Below, piece by piece: positions 25,770 through 33,973 of a stretch of 64,000 nucleotides of DNA. Position 1 is the stretch's first letter. Every line of letters begins with the position of its first letter. Both the position numbers and the translations under genes were made by a program. A model generated the notes under the pieces. That model did not search any database. It was not told the DNA's origin and saw nothing but the letters and a program-made list of their open reading frames with translations. The DNA comes from JACQBY01 sp041486115 (GTDB taxonomy: Bacteria; Nitrospirota; Nitrospiria; JACQBW01), in NCBI GenBank assembly GCA_041486115.1, contig JBGPKT010000001.1, forward strand, positions 1 through 64,000. Reading direction: 5' to 3'.

Positions 25770-25797
25770 ACATAAATGTATGAAGCTACATTTATGT
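25770..25797. terminator. AT-rich perfect inverted repeat at end of nitrate operon
   Basis: ACATAAATGTA-tgaagc-TACATTTATGT, a perfect 11-bp stem with a 6-nt loop, overlapping the mogA stop codon. TTTT follows on the plus strand; on the minus strand no T-tract follows. It could be a transcript-end hairpin for the nitrate operon or an operator for the divergent region; I cannot decide. Confidence 0.55.
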
Positions 25798-26322
25798 TTT
25801 CCTCCTGACCAAAGTCAGGGCGCATTCCGCCGGATCCCCTTTTATCTTCTCCAAAACATGGGGAAGTACCGGTAAAAGGATATCGAAACTCTCCCGCACT
25901 CCTTTGGGACTTCCCGGGAGGTTGATAATCAAAGTTTCATTCCGGGTGCCGACCACTCCCCGTGAAATCATCGCCCGGAAAGTCTTTTTATATCCTTCGA
26001 TCCGCATCGCCTCGGCCATACCGGGGATTTCCCGATCAATCACCCGGAGCGTCGCATCAGGTGTCACGTCCCTGGGGCTTACCCCCGTTCCACCGGTGGT
26101 CACCACAAGGTCTATGGCCCCGTTATCGGAAAGGAATTTTAATTTCTCCTCGATCTCTCGTTGTTCATCCGGCAGAACTTCGTACACGGCCACTCTGGCC
26201 GGGAGTTTTTCCAGCATCTGATAAAGGATCTTGCCGCTGGTATCTTCCCGCTCTCCACGGGCGCCCCTGTCGCTAAGCGTTAATATAGCCGCTCTCCACA
26301 TTTTCACCATCTCCTTATTCAT
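25792..26322 (-). CDS. mogA: Molybdopterin adenylyltransferase (MogA/MoaB family)
   Basis: Adenylylates molybdopterin before molybdenum insertion by MoeA. 176 residues. Motifs: AAILTLSDRGARGEREDTSG, LVVTTGGTGVSPRDVTPDAT and LIINLPGSPKGVRESFDILL. The first seven residues may be dispensable; an internal Met at position 8 precedes WRAAILTLSD. It is the last gene of the nitrate assimilation operon, 9 bp after moeA. Confidence 0.93.
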   Translation of the reverse strand: MNKEMVKMWRAAILTLSDRGARGEREDTSGKILYQMLEKLPARVAVYEVLPDEQREIEEKLKFLSDNGAIDLVVTTGGTGVSPRDVTPDATLRVIDREIPGMAEAMRIEGYKKTFRAMISRGVVGTRNETLIINLPGSPKGVRESFDILLPVLPHVLEKIKGDPAECALTLVRRKT

Positions 26323-26331
26323 GCTCCTTAT

Positions 26332-27546
26332 TCATGACGGGAGGAGTTGCACGGTCGCCTTTTCCCCCGCGTGAAACGACTCCCGGTCCTCCGGCAGGAC
26401 CACCAGGCTATTGGCCTGAGCCATCGACAGCGAAATGCCGCTCCCCTGATCGCCGGTGAATCGGGTGCGATACCCCCCGCTCTTCCAGATCGTTACCGCC
26501 CGGATAAAGTGTCTGGTGCCGGGCGGTTTCCGGTAATCTTCTTCCAGTTCGGCCTCCACCAGGGGGAGACTTGTTTCCCCGGCTCCGATCATTTTCCGGA
26601 TTGCCGGACGGACAAACTGATAAAAAGTGACCATGCAGGAGACCGGATTGCCCGGGAGGCCGAAAAGAAGCCCCGCTCCCTCCCGTATTGTCCAGAAAGT
26701 CATCGGATGGCCCGGCCGCATCGCAACCTGCCAGAATTTCATTTCGCACTCCAGGTTCTTGAGGACCTCTTTCACAAAGTCATATTTCCCTTTTGAGACG
26801 CCGCCGGCAACGATCGCGATATCGCCGGAGAGCGCTTCTCCGATCTTGCTCTCCAGGTCTTTCTCCCTGTCCAGGGCCGCCGGCAGGGTCACCGGAATTC
26901 CGCCCGATTCCCTGACGAGCGCCGCAAGAGCATAACTGTTGCTATTGACAATCATTCCCGGATCAAGGGCCTCTCCCGGTTCCGCCAATTCGTCTCCCGT
27001 GGCCAAAACGGTAACGACAGGTCTCCGATAGACCAGTACCGAGGCATAACCCGCAGTGGCAAGAAGTCCTATCTCCCCGGGCCGTCCCCGGGTGCCAGCC
27101 GGAATCACCGGATCCCCTTCCTTGACATCTTCACCTTTTAACCGGATATGTTCTCCCTTTTCACAGGGTTTGAAGACCTTCACCTGATCTCCCGCTCGCC
27201 CGGTATTTTCTACCCTGACCACCGCATCGGCGCCCGGCGGGATAGGCGCGCCGGTCATAATCTGAATCGCCTCTCCGCGGCCCACCGGCCGGAAGGGCAT
27301 CTTGCCCGCCTGCAGTTCTCCCACCACGTTGAGGGTCGCCGGAGAATCCGGCGTTGCGTCGCGGATATCTTCCCGGCGGACCGCATATCCATCCATGGCC
27401 GAATTGTCCCACGGGGGATGTTCTCTCCGCGAGACGATCTCTTCGGCCAGAACCCGTCCGAAAACATCCTGAATCGGCACCCGCTCTTTTCCCATGCGGC
27501 GAGTCTGACCTAAAATAATTTTAAGGGCTTCATCCACTGAAACCAT
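26332..27546 (-). CDS. moeA: Molybdopterin molybdenumtransferase MoeA
   Basis: Inserts molybdate into adenylylated molybdopterin. 404 residues, full length. N-terminal: DNSAMDGYAVRREDI and GGEAIQIMTGAPIPPGADAVV-type region. Central domain: VLATGDELAEPGEALDPG, IVAGGVSKGKYDFVKEVL, and PGHPMTFWT with LFGLPGNPVSCMVTFYQFV. The C-terminal beta domain ends in ANSLVVLPEDRESFHAGE. Its place next to mogA and a nitrate reductase shows that cofactor supply is co-ordered with the enzyme. Confidence 0.96.
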   Translation of the reverse strand: MVSVDEALKIILGQTRRMGKERVPIQDVFGRVLAEEIVSRREHPPWDNSAMDGYAVRREDIRDATPDSPATLNVVGELQAGKMPFRPVGRGEAIQIMTGAPIPPGADAVVRVENTGRAGDQVKVFKPCEKGEHIRLKGEDVKEGDPVIPAGTRGRPGEIGLLATAGYASVLVYRRPVVTVLATGDELAEPGEALDPGMIVNSNSYALAALVRESGGIPVTLPAALDREKDLESKIGEALSGDIAIVAGGVSKGKYDFVKEVLKNLECEMKFWQVAMRPGHPMTFWTIREGAGLLFGLPGNPVSCMVTFYQFVRPAIRKMIGAGETSLPLVEAELEEDYRKPPGTRHFIRAVTIWKSGGYRTRFTGDQGSGISLSMAQANSLVVLPEDRESFHAGEKATVQLLPS

Positions 27547-27565
27547 GCCAAACCTCCTATTGATT

Positions 27566-28774
27566 TTAAACTCCGGGAACCGGAACCCGCTTCATCAAAA
27601 ACTCCGCCGTCATCCCGGCGGCAAAACCGACGGCAATATTGCCGGTTCCCGCTGACACGGTTCCAATCAAAAGAACGACGAAAGCCGCATTCCTTCCGGA
27701 AAAGACATCCCGGACCAAAAGCCCATGTTCCACGCCCGCATAAACCAGAAACGCCCCCAGGATGGGAACAGGAATAAGGGCAAAGAGGCGGTGGACCGAA
27801 TTTCCAAATAAAAAACCTGACGCAAGAAAGAGGAGACCTGTAAAGATCGTCGCTCTGCCGGTTCTGGCGCCGAAGAGGTAATGGGACGTCAACCCGCCTG
27901 CGCCATGACAGCAGGGAAGCCCGCCGAAAAACCCCCCCAGCAAATTTCCCAGGCCCAAAGAGACGCAGAGGGCCCGGGGCGTTACTTTTTTAGCTTGCTG
28001 TCCGAAATAATCCCGTGAGACCTGGCAGCAAGAGACTACCGAGTTGGCAAAGGTCAGGGGAATTTGCGGGATCACCAGCAAGGCAAAAGCCGTTCCAAGT
28101 TCATTCCAGGAAGGGACGATCGGTTCCGGAAAAGCGCGAGGGCTCCCCGGGAGAGGGAACAAAGGGTAGGGCATTCGGAATTGATGATCCGATGCAAGTC
28201 CAATCACGGCCCCCAAAAGCATCCCCGCCGGAAGAATAATCATCGTCGCCGGAATTTTGGTCTTTGGTAACAGGAGAAAGAGAAACAGACCTGTTCCGAT
28301 TCCTAAAACCATGGAAAAATAAGGCGATTCGAAGACCGGCCCCATTCCGGAAAAGATTTTAGCCGGAGACATCATCAGCGAGAGCCCCTGCTTGACAAGG
28401 AACAGCCCGATGGCCAGTTGAATCCCCCTGATGACCGGCCGGGTGAAAATCTTCTCGAGAAGGCTGGCCAGGTTTCCGAAGGCCAGAATCAGCAAAATTC
28501 CGCCCATCAGAATACCGGCGGCTCCGACCAGCCGGGAGGAGGCCCCCATCGCTAGCGCCGTTACGGCCATTGCCTTAAGGGGCTGAACAGGGAGCGGTAT
28601 TTTAAAATAATAGCCGGTTATCAGATAATGGAAGCCGATAAAAATAAAGACCGCCGCAGGCGACAGCCCGTTATTCATGATCAGCAGAATCGCCAGAGGG
28701 AGGAGAATTCCCAGGTCCCCGAGCCCCCCTCCGATCTCCCGGACAAATCGTGAACTCCCATGCGTCTGAATCAA
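27566..28774 (-). CDS. MOT1-type molybdate/sulfate transporter
   Basis: Integral membrane protein of about 400 residues. The N-terminal RFVREIGGGLGDLGILLPLA motif, the internal PVQPLKAMAVTALAMG and PCCHGAGGLTSHYLFGARTG match the MOT1 / SulP-like putative molybdate transporter family. I place the start at a TTG at 28774 that overlaps the mobA stop as TTGA and has GGAGGG 4 nt upstream; an ATG at 28828 would overlap mobA by 58 bp and has no ribosome-binding site. Molybdate uptake fits the neighbours mobA, moeA and mogA. Sulfate as substrate is not excluded. Confidence 0.85.
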   Translation of the reverse strand: MIQTHGSSRFVREIGGGLGDLGILLPLAILLIMNNGLSPAAVFIFIGFHYLITGYYFKIPLPVQPLKAMAVTALAMGASSRLVGAAGILMGGILLILAFGNLASLLEKIFTRPVIRGIQLAIGLFLVKQGLSLMMSPAKIFSGMGPVFESPYFSMVLGIGTGLFLFLLLPKTKIPATMIILPAGMLLGAVIGLASDHQFRMPYPLFPLPGSPRAFPEPIVPSWNELGTAFALLVIPQIPLTFANSVVSCCQVSRDYFGQQAKKVTPRALCVSLGLGNLLGGFFGGLPCCHGAGGLTSHYLFGARTGRATIFTGLLFLASGFLFGNSVHRLFALIPVPILGAFLVYAGVEHGLLVRDVFSGRNAAFVVLLIGTVSAGTGNIAVGFAAGMTAEFLMKRVPVPGV

Positions 28775-29592
28775 TTGGCCCTCCGGATGACTTTCATCTC
28801 TTCGGGGGTATTGATATTGGTCAGGCATTTCAGATCCGGATCTAAATGCCTGATTTCAGCGACCGGGATCACCAGGGTATTGATCCTTTTAAGGAAGTCC
28901 ATCATTTTAACTTCTCTTTTCTTGAGAAGCTTTTCCATGGACGGAAGAACGCCCCTGGAATAAACGCCATGAAGCGGATGCAGTCCGTCCGGGGATTTAA
29001 GCACCACGGCATCAAAATGGTTAAGTTTTTCGGTTAAAAACCGGATCACTTCCGGATTCAAAAACGGCATATCGCAGGCAACCGCAAAAACCGGCCCTTT
29101 TGACTGGAAAAGACCGGTATAAATGCCCCCCATCGGCCCACCGTCCGGATAAATATCGACGTAAACAGGAACGCCAAACGATAAAAATGGCTCCCTCTTT
29201 TTGGCAATGATCATCCTGTCGTTAAAAAGGGGGATCAAAGTGTCCAGGGTCCGTTGAATCAGGCTTTTCCCTTTAAATTCCATAAACGCCTTATCTTTTC
29301 CCATCCGGAGGCTTTCGCCGCCGGCCAGAACAATAGCCGTCATCTCCATCTGTGATGTCCTCCCTGGATTCCCGCTTTCGCGGGAATGGCGATTTCTTGC
29401 GAAACCATAATAGTCAATCCTATCTCGTGGAATCTGATATTTTTTAATTTTGTAGGATAAAATCCGTTCCGTAAGATCGAGCTGTCTGGCCGCTTTCGCA
29501 ATGACCCCGTTATTCTCTTTCATCGCTTTAAGAATCAGCTCTTTTTCCAGGGCTTCGACGGTTTTTTTTAATGAAATCGCGGAGGTTAACAT
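28771..29592 (-). CDS. mobA: Fis-type helix-turn-helix fused to MobA (molybdenum cofactor guanylyltransferase)
   Basis: One open frame of 273 codons. Residues 1-58 are a Fis-family HTH like the C-terminus of NtrC/NifA activators (VEALEKELILKAMKENNGVI, AKAARQLDLTERILSYKIKK). Residues about 68-77 (RHSRESGNPG) come from the dispersed hairpin repeat at 29368-29387. Residues 84-273 are MobA: TAIVLAGGESLRMGKDKAFM, VACDMPFL and GLHPLHGVYSRG. MobA adds GMP to molybdopterin, giving the bis-MGD used by the nitrate reductase. An internal start at 29349 with AGGGAGG 9 nt upstream could yield free MobA. The first ATG overlaps the nirD stop (ATGTTAA), so the fusion is probably translated by coupling. Confidence 0.85.
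   Translation of the reverse strand: MLTSAISLKKTVEALEKELILKAMKENNGVIAKAARQLDLTERILSYKIKKYQIPRDRIDYYGFARNRHSRESGNPGRTSQMEMTAIVLAGGESLRMGKDKAFMEFKGKSLIQRTLDTLIPLFNDRMIIAKKREPFLSFGVPVYVDIYPDGGPMGGIYTGLFQSKGPVFAVACDMPFLNPEVIRFLTEKLNHFDAVVLKSPDGLHPLHGVYSRGVLPSMEKLLKKREVKMMDFLKRINTLVIPVAEIRHLDPDLKCLTNINTPEEMKVIRRAN
29368..29387. repeat. Hairpin repeat ATTCCCGC-TTTC-GCGGGAAT within the HTH-MobA frame
   Basis: Perfect 8-bp stem, four-base loop. It belongs to the same dispersed repeat type as 13357-13374. It is translated in frame as part of RHSRESGNPG and its flank supplies the AGGGAGG of the internal mobA start. Confidence 0.85.
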
Positions 29593-29888
29593 TTTAAATA
29601 GATTTCTCCCTCTTTAAGAACAACTTCATAAACTTTGACTTTCTCTTTTTCATTGGCCACGCATCCGCTTTTCAGATTTACCTTTCGGGCGTGCAGAGGG
29701 CAGATCACCTCGCGCCCCGTGATCATGCCGTCCGATAATGGCCCTCCCGCATGCGGACACCGGTTGGAAATAGCCGCGATCTCAATCCCGAGATTGAAGA
29801 CCCCGATCTCCTCTCCATGGATGACATATTTTCGCCCCTCCCCTAAAGGAATATCCTGACAATTTCCAGCTTTAAATAATTTATCCAT
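29586..29888 (-). CDS. nirD: Nitrite reductase small subunit NirD (Rieske type)
   Basis: 100 residues with the Rieske [2Fe-2S] ligands Cys-x-His in NRCPHAGGPLSDG and Cys-x-x-His in VICPLHARKVNLKSG. NirD-type Rieske proteins accompany NirB in NAD(P)H nitrite reduction. It overlaps the end of nirB by 8 bp and the HTH-MobA frame by 7 bp. Free-standing Rieske proteins can have other partners, but this position makes NirD by far the best call. Confidence 0.93.
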   Translation of the reverse strand: MDKLFKAGNCQDIPLGEGRKYVIHGEEIGVFNLGIEIAAISNRCPHAGGPLSDGMITGREVICPLHARKVNLKSGCVANEKEKVKVYEVVLKEGEIYLKC

Positions 29889-32301
29889 CGGCTACCAGTT
29901 CTTTGAACTGATGGGGATGCACCGGATTCTCGCTTTCAGTTTTCCACGGATCCACCACCGCTTCTTTCGCCAGTTTAAAATGTTCCAAAAGCGACGCGGG
30001 CCTTGCAGATTCCGGATCTAAAAGATCTTGCCTTATCTTTTCTATTCCGACTCGAACCACGAAATCATAAGTTCTTTCCAGGTAATATCCCTCTTCACGG
30101 TAATATTGCAAAAAAAGAGCGGCGGCTCTAAAGGCTTCTTCGTCCGTCTTTACGGCAACCAGAAGGTCCCCTTTCCGAACGGTCATCCCCGCGGCTCCTC
30201 CGATATAAATTTCCCAGCCGGTCTGGACGGCCACAATGCCGATATCCTTGACATAGGATTCGGCGCAATTTCTCGGACAGCCTGAAACCGCCATTTTGAT
30301 TTTATGCGGAGCATAAAGCCCTTCAAACAATTTTTCCATCGCAATGCCAAAAGAGGTCGAATCCTGAACCCCAAACCGGCAAAATTCGGTTCCCACGCAG
30401 GTTTTAACGGTACGAACCGCTTTTGCGTACGCATGTCCGGAAGGCATTCCTAAATCCGCCCAGATCAGCGGAAGTTCTTCTTTCTTCACGCCTAATAAAT
30501 CAATCCGCTGGCCCCCGGTAATCTTCACCATGGGAACATGATATTTTTCAGCCACATCGGCGATCCGGCGCAATTCCGACGGGGAGGTCACCCCTCCATA
30601 AATTCTGGGCACCACCGAAAAGGTTCCGTCCTTCTGAATATTCGCATGAACCCGGTCGTTAATAAATCGCGCATTCCTTTCCTCCCGGTGGCGCTCCATC
30701 CAGATTTCCGATAAAAGGTAACTCAATCCGGGCTTGCAGTAAGCACAACCGGACCCGTTCCCCAGACGGGTTAAGACTTCGGAAACCGCTTTTAATTTTA
30801 AAGACCGGATCTGGTCCACCAGCTCTTTTCTGGAAAAGTTAAAACAAGGGCAAAATTCTCCGGATTTTTCAGCGACCGGAACATACTCACCTCCAAGAAC
30901 CTCTTGGAGGATTTGATCAATTAACGGCCCGCAGCTTTTACAGGAAGTGCAGGCCTTCGTTTTTTCACCAACCCCCTGCCGGGTGGCCACTTCATGTTCT
31001 TTAATGGCCTCCACAATGGTTTTTTTGTTCACTCCCATACAGCCGCAGATCATGTCTTCATCTTCCAGAATCGCCGGACCGGCCCCTTTTTTACCGGCAT
31101 CTCCTGACAAAAGCGTTTTCCGGAATAGCGTCACATCGGTCTGATTCTTGATATACTGATGGAAACGACCGCTGTCATGAATATCCCCAAGCAAAATGGC
31201 GCCAACCACACGGTTTCCCTGCAAAATCAACTTTTTGTAAAGAGACATGCCGCGGTCGGAATAGACCAGTGTTTCACAACCGGCTCCATTCCCCATATAA
31301 TTCCCGATGGAAACCAGATCAATGCCGGCGACTTTTAACGTGGTGGCCACCATAGACCCTTCGTATGCTTTAAAAGGTTTGCCCAGAATCGTATGGGCCG
31401 CCACCTTTGCCTGTTCGTATAAAGGGGCGACGATTCCATAAGTCTTCCCCCGATGCTCAACGCATTCTCCCACCGCGTAAATACCGGAAATGCTGGTTTC
31501 CATTTGATCATTGACAATAATTCCGCGTTGGACATGAACGCCGGCATGTTTTGCCAGTTCCACATTGGGACGGATTCCGGTAGAAATCACCGCCATATCC
31601 GCTTCATACGCTTTTCCATTTGAAAAGGCCACACCCTCGACGCTTCCTTCTCCTAAGATCTCCACTGCGGAGTGGTTTAAATGAACCGTCATGCCCAAAC
31701 GTTCAATCTCTTTTTTTAAAATCAACCCGGACTCTTCATCTAACTGCAACTCCATTAGCCGGTCTACCAGGTGGAAGAGGGTGACATTGAGTCCTCGCTG
31801 GACAAGCGCTCTTCCGGCTTCGAGTCCCAGCAATCCTCCTCCGATCACAGCCACCCTGCGGCATTGTTTTGAATACGCGATGATCCCTTCCGTATCTTCC
31901 ATATTCCGGTAGGGGAACACCCCTCTTTTTTCTACCCCTTTAATGGGCGGAATAAAAGGATGGCTTCCTGTGGCTATCAGCAATCGATCATAAGGCGTGA
32001 TTATTCCTTCATCGTCCTGAACGGTTTTACCTTCAGGATCAATGGCCGTGATCTTTGTATTCATATAAAGACGAATGCCGTTTTCGTCATACCACTCCCG
32101 GGTATTTAAATAAGTCGCCTCGGGACGGGTTTTACCGGATAGAATATCGGACAACAAAATGCGGTTATAATTCACATAAGGTTCCGCGCCGAAAACGGTA
32201 ATATCCATATCCCCTTTCACGGCAAGAATATTTTCCACGGCGGCAATTCCCGCCATTCCGTTTCCAATCACCACAAGTTTTTGTTTGTTCTTTTTTTGCA
32301 T
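29881..32301 (-). CDS. nirB: Assimilatory nitrite reductase large subunit
   Basis: Six-electron reduction of nitrite to ammonium in the cytoplasm. 806 residues. FAD/NAD domain 1-300 (VVIGNGMAGIAAVENILAV, VAVIGGGLLGLEAGRAL). BFD-type 2Fe-2S region from about 417 (CGCMGVNKKT, CTSCKSCGPL) and a second Cys-rich region about 483-540 (CPCFNFSRKEL, GCAYCKPG). Sulfite/nitrite reductase half-domains follow with the sirohaem/4Fe-4S ligands in TCVGTEFCRFG (about 633) and SGCPRNCAES (about 675). Sirohaem could come from the synthase gene at 50035. It is translated after the FeS/membrane subunit gene with a 7-bp gap. Confidence 0.96.
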   Translation of the reverse strand: MQKKNKQKLVVIGNGMAGIAAVENILAVKGDMDITVFGAEPYVNYNRILLSDILSGKTRPEATYLNTREWYDENGIRLYMNTKITAIDPEGKTVQDDEGIITPYDRLLIATGSHPFIPPIKGVEKRGVFPYRNMEDTEGIIAYSKQCRRVAVIGGGLLGLEAGRALVQRGLNVTLFHLVDRLMELQLDEESGLILKKEIERLGMTVHLNHSAVEILGEGSVEGVAFSNGKAYEADMAVISTGIRPNVELAKHAGVHVQRGIIVNDQMETSISGIYAVGECVEHRGKTYGIVAPLYEQAKVAAHTILGKPFKAYEGSMVATTLKVAGIDLVSIGNYMGNGAGCETLVYSDRGMSLYKKLILQGNRVVGAILLGDIHDSGRFHQYIKNQTDVTLFRKTLLSGDAGKKGAGPAILEDEDMICGCMGVNKKTIVEAIKEHEVATRQGVGEKTKACTSCKSCGPLIDQILQEVLGGEYVPVAEKSGEFCPCFNFSRKELVDQIRSLKLKAVSEVLTRLGNGSGCAYCKPGLSYLLSEIWMERHREERNARFINDRVHANIQKDGTFSVVPRIYGGVTSPSELRRIADVAEKYHVPMVKITGGQRIDLLGVKKEELPLIWADLGMPSGHAYAKAVRTVKTCVGTEFCRFGVQDSTSFGIAMEKLFEGLYAPHKIKMAVSGCPRNCAESYVKDIGIVAVQTGWEIYIGGAAGMTVRKGDLLVAVKTDEEAFRAAALFLQYYREEGYYLERTYDFVVRVGIEKIRQDLLDPESARPASLLEHFKLAKEAVVDPWKTESENPVHPHQFKELVADG

Positions 32302-32308
32302 TTTTGCC

Positions 32309-33973
32309 TCAGTGGGTTCTACTTAAAACGCCGACGGCCTCATCTTCTGCTAATCCGGTTTCCCTTGCATAAGCTTCAAAACCTTTATTTTTTAAGAAAA
32401 AAGCTCCCGGCATGGTCGTCGGAATCACCACCGCATAAAAAAGAGCGCGATCAACGATCTGCCAGGCCAAAACCAGAAAGAAAGAGAATAATACCGATCC
32501 ATAAAAAAGCGGAGAGAGCGGAAGCAAAAACAGGTTCAACATATTGAGTCCGAGAATTCCGGATAATCGGCCGTTCAACTTGAGGAATGCAGGATAAGTT
32601 TCCTGAAGGAGTTTGAAAGACGCCTGCGACTCTCCGCTGGCTCTTTTTAAATAGGCGTGAAACCTTTGCCGGGAAAGGGAGAAAAAAAATAAATAGAACG
32701 CAGTGATTCCGGTGAGGCCAAATTTTAATATCGTGTAAAAACCGGCTTCCTTGTTTCCCGATGGAAAACCGGACAACAGCGGAATGAAGAGAATGAGGGC
32801 CGTTGAAAAGGCTCCTAAGAGGACCATGCTCCCGCAAAAGGAGACTGCCGTATGGGAATGGTTCCAGAAAGGACGTGCCGGTATCCGGTAACATTTTGTC
32901 ATGGCAAAGAGACTGCAGAGCCCGACGAAAGCGGTCGCCGCGCCAATGGAATGAATGAACATATCTGGAAGGAGATGAAAAGTTTCTAAAATCGCGTAGA
33001 CCGTCATACCGCCAAAAAAGCTCCCAACCGTTAGAATCTCTCTGCTGACCCAGGAGTAACGAAGATTATTCAAGGCCCGGTAGCAAAATTGAGGTTTTCC
33101 CAGATGTCCGGTGGAAAGGGCCAATCCGATAAACAGAGCTCCGATAAAAACGATGAAAGCCACTCGCTCTAAAAAAGAGGAAATGAACGAGGGATAAAAA
33201 AGAGAAACCCCGATAAAGGTTAAAAAACCTCCCACCGACATTTGAGCGAGCAGGGTAAAAAAAACCAGAGGTGTTTCACTGGAATGGATTGATTTCCATG
33301 AGAGCGGTTTCGCCTCCAGCGGCCTCACCCCCCCGCCTTGAGACTGTTTGTTGATATAGGCCACGGACTCCAGATCGGTCCGGAACTGGACTTCTGGCGT
33401 TTTAATCACCTGCTTAAACCGGATATTGGGTTGAGAGATGGAAGGTTCCGGGAAACCGGCAATTTGAATCAGCGCCTGGCCTCGTTCTCTTTCCATCGCC
33501 GCCACTTCCCCAAATTCAAGAGCGTGGCCCAGGCATGCGGACACACAGGCCGGTTTTAATCCCGCATCCAGCCGGTCGACGCACATATTGCATTTGCTGA
33601 CGGAACCGGCTTCGGGATTATAAACCGGCGCATTGTAGGGACAGACCCAGGTGCAATATTGACAGCCAAAGCAGATGTCGGAATCCTGTATGACGGCGCC
33701 ATACTTTTCATATTTAACATACGCTCCCGTGGGGCACCCTTTTAAACAGACCGGGTCGGTGCAGTGATTGCAGGCCATCGAGGTGTTGACCCGTGTAAAA
33801 AGAGGATAAGACCCCCCTTCCAGATAACCGACTTTCCGCCAGGCAATATGAGAAGGGAGATTGTTTTTTTCACTGCAAGCCGCTTCACAGGAATGACAAC
33901 CGATGCAATTGTCCGCGGTAAAATGGAAACCCATCTGGGTTTGAACCGGAAACAGGACCAAGGCGTTGTTCAT
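32309..33973 (-). CDS. Fused iron-sulfur (DmsB-like) and membrane-anchor (DmsC-like) subunit
   Basis: Residues 1-200 are a four-cluster ferredoxin subunit: CIGCHSCEAACSEKNNLP, CNHCTDPVCLKGCPTGAY, CFGCQYCTWVCPYNAPV and CNMCVDRLDAG...CVSACLG. Residues about 240-540 contain about eight membrane helices like DmsC/NrfD-type anchors (for example FLTFIGVSLFYPSFISSF, AFIVFIGALFIGLALSTGHL). No twin-arginine signal is visible, so the Fe-S part should face the cytoplasm. Next to the catalytic nitrate reductase it would pass electrons from quinol to nitrate. DmsB and DmsC are normally separate genes. It overlaps the catalytic gene by 4 bp. Confidence 0.88.
   Translation of the reverse strand: MNNALVLFPVQTQMGFHFTADNCIGCHSCEAACSEKNNLPSHIAWRKVGYLEGGSYPLFTRVNTSMACNHCTDPVCLKGCPTGAYVKYEKYGAVIQDSDICFGCQYCTWVCPYNAPVYNPEAGSVSKCNMCVDRLDAGLKPACVSACLGHALEFGEVAAMERERGQALIQIAGFPEPSISQPNIRFKQVIKTPEVQFRTDLESVAYINKQSQGGGVRPLEAKPLSWKSIHSSETPLVFFTLLAQMSVGGFLTFIGVSLFYPSFISSFLERVAFIVFIGALFIGLALSTGHLGKPQFCYRALNNLRYSWVSREILTVGSFFGGMTVYAILETFHLLPDMFIHSIGAATAFVGLCSLFAMTKCYRIPARPFWNHSHTAVSFCGSMVLLGAFSTALILFIPLLSGFPSGNKEAGFYTILKFGLTGITAFYLFFFSLSRQRFHAYLKRASGESQASFKLLQETYPAFLKLNGRLSGILGLNMLNLFLLPLSPLFYGSVLFSFFLVLAWQIVDRALFYAVVIPTTMPGAFFLKNKGFEAYARETGLAEDEAVGVLSRTH

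Noticed and set aside
25600..25790. NtrC-type boxes upstream of the sigma-54 promoter
   Set aside because: No TGCACC-N5-GGTGCA or near match found by eye.
29593..29888. Alternative: free-standing Rieske ferredoxin rather than NirD
   Set aside because: Position and overlap with nirB make the NirD assignment stronger.
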